DNA of 14,131 bases from Hinthialibacter sp964556895 (lineage in GTDB: Bacteria; Hinthialibacterota; Hinthialibacteria; Hinthialibacterales; Hinthialibacteraceae). The DNA is taken from the NCBI GenBank assembly GCA_964556895.1, contig CAZKYC010000103.1, forward strand, positions 1 through 14,131. The letters are read 5' to 3'. The notes beneath the pieces are model-generated. The model searched no databases. It had not been told where the DNA came from and worked only from the letters and a program-made list of their open reading frames with translations. This document shows, piece after piece, positions 1 through 7,272 of the stretch; positions within the stretch are counted from its first letter, which is position 1; every line of letters starts with the position of its first letter. The position numbers were made by a program, and so were the translations under genes.

Positions 1-71
1 TTAAAATGGCTTATACAAAAATACCCCAATCAAACCAAATATATTCTAGAGAATTCCGGCGAAAGCGCGGT
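1..71. other. Short AT-rich flank downstream of nadK
   Basis: This is the non-coding left edge beyond the nadK stop codon. I see no convincing terminator hairpin; the only dyad is a short AT-rich ATTCT/AGAAT pair around 43-54. The stretch at 27-51 resembles 2911-2931 in the divergent intergenic region, sharing CAATCA, CAAATATAT and CTAGAG with small gaps between them. Its function is unknown. Confidence 0.4.
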
Positions 72-941
72 CTAGCGTTCGCCCAGATTAAACTTCAACC
101 GCAACACCTGCGAGAAGCCGCGGTCAGGCAGCGAGATCGTCGCGATCGCCTGTTGTGAGCGGCTGATATGGACTTCATCATCTGGATGAAGGCCGGCGTG
201 AATCTGCCCATCCAATATCAATAATAAGTCCCGGTCTTCGTCAGTAAATCCGACTTTGAGCTGGCGCTTTCCATCAATGACAAGCGGGCGATTAAAGAGC
301 GAATGGGGCGACACCGGCGTGATGATTAACGCGGGCAGCCCCGGCTCTAATATCGGCCCGCCAGCGGAAAGCGAATGCCCCGTCGAGCCTGTGGGCGTTG
401 ATAGAATCAGGCCGTCAGCCCGGTAGGTCAGCGGTTTGTCGCCGTCTTCACACAGCCAAAGCTGTAATAACCGCCCCGGGTGTTTCAAGGTAATCAGCGC
501 TTCATTGAGCGCGTAGGAATTCAACAGGCGCTTTCCATCGCGAACGATATGGGCTTCAAGAAAGAAGCGGTTTACCGTGCGGTAATTGCCCGACAACAGG
601 CAATCCAGCGCTTCAGCCAGTTCAGCGCGGTTGCTGGAGGTAAGAAACCCAAACCCGCCCAAATTGACGCCCAAAATCGGTTTCGGCGCGTCAGCCAGAC
701 TACGCGCCGCGCCGAGAATGGTACCGTCACCGCCGAGAATCACAATCACATCCACATCCGCAGACGACTCAACGATCACGTTGTCTTTTTCAAGCAGGTG
801 GGAGTATTCGACGCATTTGCATTTGACCCGCTGTTGTTCGAGGTGGGCTTTCGCCGTTTGGGCGGCGTCTTGAGCGCCTTCTTTTTGCGGATTAAAGACG
901 ATCAGAATTCGCTCTGGAACAGTCTGGTTATAGGGGTTCAT
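72..941 (-). CDS. nadK: NAD kinase (ATP/polyphosphate-dependent)
   Basis: Cytoplasmic enzyme that phosphorylates NAD+ to NADP+. The 289-residue length is normal for the family. The diagnostic GGDGT motif is at residues 70-74, preceded by a hydrophobic beta strand, and is followed by NLGGFGFLT (93-101), the NE pair (146-147) and the glycine-rich NAD-binding segment DGLILSTPTGSTGHSLSAGG (176-195). The C-terminal NPHSL-like element reads SPHSLFNRPLVI. The ATG start overlaps the stop of the upstream tlyA-like gene by four bases (ATGA), which indicates translational coupling. NAD kinase next to tlyA is a common bacterial arrangement. No key residue appears to be missing. Confidence 0.96.
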   Translation of the reverse strand: MNPYNQTVPERILIVFNPQKEGAQDAAQTAKAHLEQQRVKCKCVEYSHLLEKDNVIVESSADVDVIVILGGDGTILGAARSLADAPKPILGVNLGGFGFLTSSNRAELAEALDCLLSGNYRTVNRFFLEAHIVRDGKRLLNSYALNEALITLKHPGRLLQLWLCEDGDKPLTYRADGLILSTPTGSTGHSLSAGGPILEPGLPALIITPVSPHSLFNRPLVIDGKRQLKVGFTDEDRDLLLILDGQIHAGLHPDDEVHISRSQQAIATISLPDRGFSQVLRLKFNLGER

Positions 942-1741
942 TTGGTCCCGTGTGCGTTGTTGACGATTCGCTCTAACTCACTCCGGTGTATGGATGGGTG
1001 TCGCTGACCGTAACGCATCCAAAACAGGAACTCTATATTACCGCTTTTTCCGGTAATTGGCGACACGGTTGCGCCGACAACCCGCCATTCGGCGGCAGTG
1101 TAACAATCATAACAATCTTCGAGCACTTGTCGGTGGTCTTCGCGCCGCCTGACTACGCCTTTTTTTCCAACCAGGCCTTTACCAATTTCAAACTGAGGTT
1201 TGATCAAGGCGATTACCGAGCCATTGGGGTTCAAAATTGACAGCATGGCGGGCAGCACTTTCTCGACGCTAATGAATGACAAATCAGCCGTAACCAAGTC
1301 TACCGCTTCGCCCAACGACGCTAAGGTAACGCCCCGGCAGTTGGTTTTGTCCATCACGACCACCCGTGAGTCAGTCTGCAGATTGTAAGCCAGCTGCCCA
1401 TGCCCAACATCGATGGCGTACACTTTGCTCGCTCCCCGCCGGATCAAACAGTCAGTAAACCCGCCGTTTGACGCGCCAAAATCGGCGCAGATGAAGCCTG
1501 TTACGTCCAGTTCAAATTCGTTCAACGCTTGTTCGAGTTTTAAGCCGCCCCGGCTGGCAAAGTCGCATTCCTTCTTATGAGTCAGCCGAATGGCGGCGTC
1601 GACGTCAATCTGCGTCCCCGGCTTATCAATCACGGTTTCATCGACCAAGACCTCGCCCGCGCGGATATACCGCTGGGCGGTTTCGCGGGAGGACGCGAGT
1701 TGGCGTTCGGCAAGCAAGACATCAAGACGTTGCTTAGCCAT
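938..1741 (-). CDS. tlyA: TlyA-family rRNA 2'-O-methyltransferase (hemolysin A family)
   Basis: A 267-residue protein with an N-terminal S4 RNA-binding domain (about 3-60; RLDVLLAERQLASSRETAQR and RAGEVLVDETV) fused to an FtsJ-like SAM methyltransferase domain. Visible motifs are SRGGLKLEQAL (63-73), the SAM loop ADFGASNGGFTD (86-97), AIDVGHGQLA (109-118), ADLSFIS (152-158) and KPQFE (181-185). K68, D153, K181 and a C-terminal Glu fit the K-D-K-E catalytic tetrad of this superfamily. Characterised TlyA proteins 2'-O-methylate cytidines in 16S and 23S rRNA; some family members are annotated as hemolysins. The ATG shares one base with the stop of the upstream glycosyltransferase gene (TAATG), and its own stop overlaps nadK, so the three genes probably form one operon. 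The exact rRNA target cannot be read from the sequence. Confidence 0.93.
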   Translation of the reverse strand: MAKQRLDVLLAERQLASSRETAQRYIRAGEVLVDETVIDKPGTQIDVDAAIRLTHKKECDFASRGGLKLEQALNEFELDVTGFICADFGASNGGFTDCLIRRGASKVYAIDVGHGQLAYNLQTDSRVVVMDKTNCRGVTLASLGEAVDLVTADLSFISVEKVLPAMLSILNPNGSVIALIKPQFEIGKGLVGKKGVVRRREDHRQVLEDCYDCYTAAEWRVVGATVSPITGKSGNIEFLFWMRYGQRHPSIHRSELERIVNNAHGTK

Positions 1742-2718
1742 TAGACCCCATATTGTTTGAGCGGCGGCAGGCCCATCGCGGATCGTTTGGCGCCTTCATA
1801 TTGCCCCCAGTTTGATGCCCAGGCGTGACGCGGCGCGTTGACGAAATCGTGCATCCACGAATAGTTCATTGAAGGGTTGGCGAGCAGCCAGGCCCAGTCA
1901 CGAGACGTCTTGCCTACCCACCCTCTTAATGCCGAAAAACGAGACGGGACCGTTCTGACGCCAAACAATTCATTCAACCGGTAATGGTCGATTAGTGTTC
2001 GCTTGTAGGTGTAAGCGGGTGGACGGTCATGTGAATGTTCGACAACCGCGTCTGGCTCATACACGATTTTGCAGCCATTGCTAATCGCCCGAAGCCCCCA
2101 TTCAATGTCTTCGCCGTAGAGGGCGTCTGGAATCGGGACCTTCTCCCAAACATCACGCCGAATCACGCTGGCAACGTTGTCAAATATACAGGACAGGTAG
2201 CGTTCAATCGGCGGCATTTGGCAAAAGTCTGTAATCGATTCGAATTCGATAATGCGGCGTTCTTCGCTGCCTGCCAACCAGTTCGCGACATCTCGTTTCA
2301 CCAAGGGCGACGCGTCGGGGCGCGCGACTTGCCGCGCAAAGCCGGCCGCTGCGTTTTCTCTCTCGAGGCTTTGAACCATCACCTCAAAATAATCAGGCCG
2401 TAACGGCCTGGCGTCTTGGGTGAAAAAAAACAGAAATTCACCACCGCTCATTGAGGCGGCAAGATTGCGGGTCCGTCCGTGATTAAATTCGAGTGGATCA
2501 ATTTGAACAAGTTTTATATCAAACTGCTTTGCCCGTTCAACCGTGCCATCCGTTGAACCCGAATCGATGACGATGATTTCAAAATCATCGCTATCCGACA
2601 GGCTGTTTATCGTTGATAATAAATACGGCAAATCTGCTTCAGCGTTATAAGTTGGTATGATGATGCTACATTTATGTTGACTTTGTGATACCTTTTTGCT
2701 CATTTTTATCTTCATCAC
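1741..2718 (-). CDS. GT2-family glycosyltransferase (rhamnosyltransferase-like)
   Basis: A 325-residue GT-A fold glycosyltransferase. The family start is CSIIIPTYNAE (17-27), followed by IVIDSGSTDGT (49-59), where the conserved acidic residue binds the nucleotide. FFFTQDARP (97-105) stands at the usual DxD region, GEDIEWGLR (202-210) supplies the probable catalytic acid, and EHSH (227-230) follows as a late metal-binding-type motif. This layout matches bacterial rhamnosyltransferase-like GT2 enzymes that add sugars to O-antigen or exopolysaccharide; donor and acceptor cannot be deduced. No transmembrane segment is evident. It is the first gene of the minus-strand unit with tlyA and nadK. The start is uncertain: GTG at 2718, ATG at 2715 and ATG at 2703 are all in frame with only weak GAAGA-type ribosome sites, and conserved sequence begins after all three. 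Confidence 0.9.
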   Translation of the reverse strand: MMKIKMSKKVSQSQHKCSIIIPTYNAEADLPYLLSTINSLSDSDDFEIIVIDSGSTDGTVERAKQFDIKLVQIDPLEFNHGRTRNLAASMSGGEFLFFFTQDARPLRPDYFEVMVQSLERENAAAGFARQVARPDASPLVKRDVANWLAGSEERRIIEFESITDFCQMPPIERYLSCIFDNVASVIRRDVWEKVPIPDALYGEDIEWGLRAISNGCKIVYEPDAVVEHSHDRPPAYTYKRTLIDHYRLNELFGVRTVPSRFSALRGWVGKTSRDWAWLLANPSMNYSWMHDFVNAPRHAWASNWGQYEGAKRSAMGLPPLKQYGV

Positions 2719-2948
2719 TTTATGTTATTCTTCACAATAACGTTTTAGCGCTTATACTGTAAATAAATCAATACAATCTTGTCTAAGCGAAATCTGGTAA
2801 TTTTTGCTATGTTTTTGCAATATACATGTTTAGTACAAGAATGCATTTTGTTACAATCTCTGCAACTGATCATTAAATGCTACATGTTTTGGTGTAAAAT
2901 AATTATTTGTCAATCACAAATATATCTAGAGTAAATCGAAATCCCTCG

Positions 2949-2970
2949 TTTGGAAACAGCTGCTTCCAAA
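2949..2970. promoter_or_regulatory. 22-bp near-perfect palindrome, candidate operator
   Basis: Arms TTTGGAA (2949-2955) and TTCCAAA (2964-2970) flank a core whose central CAGCTG is itself palindromic. Ten of eleven base pairs match; only the pair 2956/2963 fails. The dyad lies 55 bp before the preferred start codon of the regulator. It has no following T-run, so it is unlikely to be a terminator. It has the size and symmetry expected of a binding site for a dimeric Fis-type helix-turn-helix protein, such as the product of the adjacent gene; that pairing is inference. Confidence 0.5.
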
Positions 2971-3012
2971 ATGTATGGTATTCTGTCAGACTCTTTATTC
3001 ATCACCTTTATC

Positions 3013-3019
3013 AAAGGGA
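3013..3019 (+). promoter_or_regulatory. Ribosome binding site selecting the regulator start
   Basis: AAAGGGA lies six bases before ATG 3026. The earlier in-frame ATG at 2975 lacks any purine-rich site and would begin just after the palindrome, so this site decides the start. Confidence 0.6.
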
Positions 3020-3025
3020 CCGAAC

Positions 3026-4432
3026 ATGAGCGGCAAACGAAAGACCGAAAGTTCACTCAAAGGCGTTCAAATAGCCTTATTGGGCAGGCGTACGAAACCG
3101 GTCAAACAATTGGCGGAATCTCTTCTTGAGGCGGGCTGTAAAGTCGCCCATGAGACTGATCTAAAAGACTTGATGTTTATGCTTTCTCAGTCGCCTGCGA
3201 CCGCTCTCTTTATCGATCTTTCATTTTGTCAGAATTACCAAGACGAAAAAGACCGAAAAGTCACCATGCTCGAAGCGTTGGGCGACGAGATTATTGTCCT
3301 CGCCAACCAAAATGACATCACCGAAGCCGCACGGTGGGCGCGAAATTTCAACGGTTATTGCCTGGCAACCCCCGCAGACCCGGCTGAAGCAGTGATATTG
3401 CTTGAACGAGTGATGGAGGCCGACCTTCTCAAGCGCCGCTTGTCCCGTTTTGAAACCAGCGACTCATCGCTAGAACAGTTTGGCTCAATTATCGTAAAGT
3501 CGCCTGAGATGAGAGACGCCATTCGCCTCGCGCGCATTCTCGCCGACCGCGACGATAGCATCTTGTTCGCCGGAAGCGTCGGGGTTGGAAAGGAACGGCT
3601 GGCCCGCACCATCCATGAGAATAGCGCCCGAAAGCACGGCCCGTTTTATTCGGTCAATTGCCGCTCGTTTTCTGGCGATGAACTTGGCTATGAATTATTC
3701 GGCAAACCAGATTTGAGAAAATCGTCAGCCCAGAAAAAAAGCCGTTGTTTGGTCGAACAAGCCAACGGCGGGGCGATCTTTCTTGACGAAATCAGCATGA
3801 TTCCCCCCGCAGTCCAGGGCAAACTTGAACCGTTGATGAGTCATGGGACGTATACGCCGCCCCATTCTCTCTCTGCGATTAAAGCCGATGTTAGAGTCTA
3901 CAGCGCCACCAGCCAACAATTAAACGAACTGGTCGCCAGCGGCGGCTTCTCTGAAGACTTGTATTTTCAGCTGAGCCGGTTTGTGTTAAGCCTGCCCCCG
4001 CTAAGCCGACGGGTGGAAGACATCCCCCTGCTCGCCAAAACCACTCTGGAGCGCATGGCAAAAGAGCGCGGCGAAGATACGCTGCGACTCAGCGAAGAAA
4101 CCATGCGCATGTTGATGGATTACCATTGGCCGGGCAACTTGCGCGAACTTGAGAACGTGTTGGACTTCGCCTCTTTGGTCGCTGGCAAGGGCCCAATCGA
4201 GCCGCGGCACCTGCCCAAACAGTTCCATGACGATGTTGGCAACCTGTTTGTTGGCGCGAACGCTGATGAACTGCCGCCCATGAGTGAAATTGAACGCCGC
4301 TACATCGTAAAAGTGATGGACGCCGTCAATGGCAACAAAGTCAAAGCAGCGGAAATCTTAGACATCAACCGCGCCACGCTGCACCGCAAACTTCAAATTT
4401 ATGAGAACATGCGCCGTACAGAAATCGCCTAG
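3026..4432 (+). CDS. Degenerate NtrC-family (AAA+ / Fis HTH) transcriptional regulator
   Basis: A 468-residue protein in three parts. Residues 12-130 form a receiver-like fold without the acidic pair or the conserved Lys (LATPADP replaces a KP motif); D64 sits near the usual phosphoacceptor strand. Residues 150-400 form an AAA+ domain with Walker A GSVGVGKE (183-190), Walker B AIFLDE (250-255) and WPGNLREL (368-375). Residues 418-462 form a Fis-type helix-turn-helix (NGNKVKAAEILDINRATLHRK). The segment after ELFG, where GAFTGA should contact sigma-54, reads KPDLRKSSAQKK. The FREDLYYR motif reads FSEDLYFQ (308-315), so both arginine-finger positions are lost, and sensor I ATN is ATS. It therefore probably binds DNA without activating sigma-54. 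ATG at 3026 is preferred because AAAGGGA precedes it by 6 bases; an in-frame ATG at 2975 has no ribosome site. A terminator follows. Confidence 0.88.
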   Translation: MSGKRKTESSLKGVQIALLGRRTKPVKQLAESLLEAGCKVAHETDLKDLMFMLSQSPATALFIDLSFCQNYQDEKDRKVTMLEALGDEIIVLANQNDITEAARWARNFNGYCLATPADPAEAVILLERVMEADLLKRRLSRFETSDSSLEQFGSIIVKSPEMRDAIRLARILADRDDSILFAGSVGVGKERLARTIHENSARKHGPFYSVNCRSFSGDELGYELFGKPDLRKSSAQKKSRCLVEQANGGAIFLDEISMIPPAVQGKLEPLMSHGTYTPPHSLSAIKADVRVYSATSQQLNELVASGGFSEDLYFQLSRFVLSLPPLSRRVEDIPLLAKTTLERMAKERGEDTLRLSEETMRMLMDYHWPGNLRELENVLDFASLVAGKGPIEPRHLPKQFHDDVGNLFVGANADELPPMSEIERRYIVKVMDAVNGNKVKAAEILDINRATLHRKLQIYENMRRTEIA

Positions 4433-4455
4433 CGATGTTCAACAAACCTAGTCTG

Positions 4456-4484
4456 AAGCCCGGCTGTCTAGTGCCGGGCTTTTT
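4456..4484 (+). terminator. Intrinsic terminator after the regulator gene
   Basis: A 9-bp stem, AAGCCCGGC (4456-4464) pairing with GCCGGGCTT (4473-4481), has an eight-base loop and runs into TTTTT (4480-4484). It lies 24 bp past the regulator stop and separates that gene from the glycosyltransferase unit that starts at 4548. Confidence 0.88.
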
Positions 4485-4547
4485 CATGCCAATAGAAGGT
4501 TTACACTGTGAGAAAAAAGAGAGAGATTTAGTAAAACGGCGCGGTGT

Positions 4548-6365
4548 ATGAAACTTGTCTTTGTGAACCATACGTTTCCCCCTCACAGCATGGCAGGCTC
4601 TGAGTTGTGCGTGCTGCGCCTGGCCCAGCAGCTACAGCAGCGCGGGCGCGAAACCGCCGTATTTTACCGCATCGCAGACCAATCGTTCGATGAACTCTCA
4701 ATTGTTGAAGGCGAATATGAGGGCGTTAAAACCTTCGCGATTAACCATACCTACCGCTTCGCGCGTTCGTTTCAAGATATCTATGTAAACCCGGTCATGG
4801 CGGCGCGTTTTGGCCATTGGCTGAGAGAACAAGAGGCTGACCTTGTTCATTTTCATCACCTGACCAATTTATCGGTATCGTTTGTACAAGAAGCCAAAGC
4901 GGCTGGCCTGCCTGTCGTACTGACGCTGCATGACTATTGGTTGTTGTGCCAGCGCGGACAGCTGCTCAAACGAGACCTGAGCTTGTGCGACGGCCCGGGC
5001 GACTCAAAATGCCGCCGTTGCCTGGCCCCGCAGTTGTTACGCGGCCCGGCGCAACGATACGCCTCCGGTTTAATCAATCGGGCGCAACCCAATCACAATT
5101 CACGAACGGCCCTGGATTGTATGGACCTTCGCAAAGCGGCGATCAATACGCCTGATAAAACATTTGTCGTAAAGGCGCAATTTCAAATTGGCGCCCAGTT
5201 CGACGACACACTGTTGATGCATCCGCCCGCTGAAGTGAAATACACCCTCAGCCTTCAGGCGCCTGCGCGGTTTGTCTCGGCGGTTGGGCTTCATCCAGAC
5301 GTGTATGATCAACCAGGCGGCGGCGTTCGTTTCGTTGTGGAACGCAACGGTAAAATACTCGTTGAGACATTCTTGAATCCCAAAAAAAATGAACAGGACC
5401 GCGGCTGGCGCGAGGTCATCATTGATTTGCCATTGAGTGAAACGAAAGATGATGAACTCACCCTCATAACGCAATCTGAAAATGACGACGCCCAGTTTTG
5501 CAGCGCAGGATGGAGGGCGCCGCGAGTTGAATTCACCGCCCCCATGGCGCCTACGCTTCTACCACCAAACGGTTGGAAAAAACGCTTGTTTACCCTGGCG
5601 GCTGATGTGATCGCCCACATCTCGCCGGAGGCTTACGAGGGAGTGTCTCATCGAAAGGCCTGGGCCAAGCGTGTGCTCAACGACGTTGACTTGCTCATAT
5701 CTCCGTCTCAGTTTCTGGCCGACTTTTTTGTTCGCCACGGCGCGCCCCAAGAGAAGATGCTTGTCTCTGACAATGGCTTTGCGGATGCGCCAGCGCCACA
5801 AGCGAGGCCCGCTCAGACACCGCTGCGGTTTGGGTATATCGGCACCTGGATCCCCTCAAAAGGCGTCCATCTTTTATTGAAAGCGTTTCAAGAGATTGAC
5901 CCGGCTGATGCGGTGTTGCATGTGTATGGCTTTTTTCCGGGCTACCCTGGTTATGAACACTATGAAGATGAATTACACGCGCTGGCCGGCCCAGCGGTCG
6001 AACTCAAAGGGCGCTACAAGCCCGAAGACGCCCATTCAATTGTAAGCGGCTTCGACTGTTTGGTGGTCCCCTCAATCTGGTGGGAAAACTCTCCCATGAC
6101 CATTCACGAGGGGCTTCAGATGAAAGTCCCTGTATTGACGGCGGACGTAGGCGGGATGGCGGAGCAAGTGAAGCATGGCGGCGGGCTGACCTTTCGCCAT
6201 CGCGACGCTGACGGCCTGCGCCGCGTGATTGAAGACATCATTCGCGACCCTGGCCAATTAGACGCCCTGAGAGCGTCGGCGCCCGCCATAAAATCGGTTC
6301 GAGAACAAGCGGACGAGCTCATTGGTCTGTATTCAGATTTAATTCAACAAAGGACATCTTCGTGA
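4548..6365 (+). CDS. GT4-family glycosyltransferase with inserted beta-rich domain
   Basis: A 605-residue GT-B glycosyltransferase, long for GT4 enzymes, which usually have about 370-420 residues. The N-terminal Rossmann half is residues 1-165 (MKLVFVNHTFPPHSMAGSE; DLVHFHHL; TLHDYWLLC), with a cysteine set C134, C147, C155 and C158. Residues about 184-330 do not look like GT4: they are rich in alternating beta-type sequence (KYTLSLQAP, VRFVVERNGKILVETFLNP, WREVIIDLPL, ELTLITQ) ending in AGWRAPRVEF, and resemble a carbohydrate-binding beta-sandwich. The GT4 fold resumes at about 344 with ISPSQFLADFF, RFGYIGTWIPSKGVHLLLKAF (427-447) and the catalytic-type EX7E pair E513/E521 (ENSPMTIHE). Its stop overlaps the downstream methyltransferase start (GTGA). 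No strong ribosome site precedes ATG 4548. It probably builds a surface polysaccharide; donor and acceptor are unknown. Confidence 0.9.
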   Translation: MKLVFVNHTFPPHSMAGSELCVLRLAQQLQQRGRETAVFYRIADQSFDELSIVEGEYEGVKTFAINHTYRFARSFQDIYVNPVMAARFGHWLREQEADLVHFHHLTNLSVSFVQEAKAAGLPVVLTLHDYWLLCQRGQLLKRDLSLCDGPGDSKCRRCLAPQLLRGPAQRYASGLINRAQPNHNSRTALDCMDLRKAAINTPDKTFVVKAQFQIGAQFDDTLLMHPPAEVKYTLSLQAPARFVSAVGLHPDVYDQPGGGVRFVVERNGKILVETFLNPKKNEQDRGWREVIIDLPLSETKDDELTLITQSENDDAQFCSAGWRAPRVEFTAPMAPTLLPPNGWKKRLFTLAADVIAHISPEAYEGVSHRKAWAKRVLNDVDLLISPSQFLADFFVRHGAPQEKMLVSDNGFADAPAPQARPAQTPLRFGYIGTWIPSKGVHLLLKAFQEIDPADAVLHVYGFFPGYPGYEHYEDELHALAGPAVELKGRYKPEDAHSIVSGFDCLVVPSIWWENSPMTIHEGLQMKVPVLTADVGGMAEQVKHGGGLTFRHRDADGLRRVIEDIIRDPGQLDALRASAPAIKSVREQADELIGLYSDLIQQRTSS

Positions 6366-7135
6366 AACAAACATCAAAGAAAGACATCTATTCGGCCTTC
6401 GCCTTAATCTATGACATGGTGATGCGCGATGTGGATTATGACTCCTGGGCGCGCCACATCATGCGGCTGGCCAAAAGGTTTCGCCTGCCGCGAACCAAAC
6501 TGCTCGAAATCGCCTGCGGCACGGGGACGCTTTCAATCAAAATGAAACAACTGGGCTGCGACGTGACTGGCGTCGACCTCTCAAATGAAATGCTAACACT
6601 GGCTCGAGAAAAGTTTCGCGAAGAAGGCGTCGAGATTCCGCTCTATCAGGCGTCGATGGACGACCTGTCTTCGCTCGATCTTGAGCCCGGGTTTGATTTG
6701 GTCACCTGCCTCTATGACAGTTTAAACTACCTGTTGAGCGAAGAAGCGGTGTTGCGCGCCTTTCACGATGTGTATGAACTGTTACGTCCAGGCGGCGGAT
6801 ACATCTTTGACGTGACAACTGAATATAACCTGCTCCACAATTTCGCTGGTTACACCTTCGCCGAAAATTTTGACGACGTGTCATACATCTGGGAAAACGA
6901 ATATGACATCGAAAACAAAATCTGTTCGTCCAAGGTCAGCATGTTTCGTCTCGAAGACGAGATTTATCAAAAATACGTCGAAGTCCACCGCCAAAAAGTC
7001 TATGATACCGCCTGGTTAAAACAGAGCCTCAAGGCGGTCGGGTTTGAGGTGGAAGGCGCCTTCTATAACATGACCGACAAGCCAGTGAAAGCCAAATGCG
7101 AACGCATTCATTTTGTTTGCAAGAAGCCCAAATAA
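6362..7135 (+). CDS. Class I SAM-dependent methyltransferase
   Basis: A 257-residue soluble methyltransferase with a Rossmann core. Motif I is LLEIACGTGTLS (47-58), the acidic residue after strand 2 is in GVDLSNEML (70-78), the next motif is YQASMDDLSSL (95-105), and motif IV is FDLVTCLYDSLNYLL (111-125). LRPGGGYIFDV (141-151) precedes strand 5. The substrate is not evident; small-molecule, sugar and protein methyltransferases share this layout. It starts with GTG at 6362, supported by AAAGGA at 6349-6354, and overlaps the glycosyltransferase stop by four bases, so the two are translationally coupled. Methylation of a nascent or terminal sugar is a reasonable inference from this coupling, but it is not shown by the sequence. 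Confidence 0.9.
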   Translation: MKQTSKKDIYSAFALIYDMVMRDVDYDSWARHIMRLAKRFRLPRTKLLEIACGTGTLSIKMKQLGCDVTGVDLSNEMLTLAREKFREEGVEIPLYQASMDDLSSLDLEPGFDLVTCLYDSLNYLLSEEAVLRAFHDVYELLRPGGGYIFDVTTEYNLLHNFAGYTFAENFDDVSYIWENEYDIENKICSSKVSMFRLEDEIYQKYVEVHRQKVYDTAWLKQSLKAVGFEVEGAFYNMTDKPVKAKCERIHFVCKKPK

Positions 7136-7272
7136 GCGGTCTTCGCAAAATGCAGAGAGGCGTTCCGTTCGCTAGCGTCATCTGATTCAATAAGAGGGCG
7201 GTTCTTGATTTTACGCTATGATGGGTGCATCTTTTTTGCTAGACTAAACCATCGTTTAAGGGAGAAACATCA

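Larger units (their letters stand above)
2719..3025. promoter_or_regulatory. Divergent AT-rich intergenic region
   Basis: About 307 bp separates the minus-strand GT2 operon from the plus-strand regulator. No gene or RNA is recognisable. It is clearly more AT-rich than the flanking genes and should contain two divergent promoters, but I cannot point to a well-spaced -35/-10 pair on either strand. Visible structure includes a near-perfect palindrome at 2949-2970 and a direct repeat TACATGTTT at 2823-2831 and 2881-2889. The stretch at 2911-2931 resembles the left edge of the window. Confidence 0.6.

Noticed and set aside
480..1007. 175-codon open frame on the plus strand opposite nadK
   Set aside because: It is antisense to a well-supported enzyme gene and spans the nadK/tlyA junction; no ribosome site or family motif is seen.
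2975..3025. N-terminal extension of the regulator starting at ATG 2975
   Set aside because: There is no ribosome site before it and the 17 extra residues show no receiver-like pattern; ATG 3026 has a good site.
7136..7272. Terminator or promoter between the methyltransferase and MBL genes
   Set aside because: TTGATT (7205-7210) lacks a matching -10 box at proper spacing, and no stable hairpin with a T-run is present, so neither could be supported.
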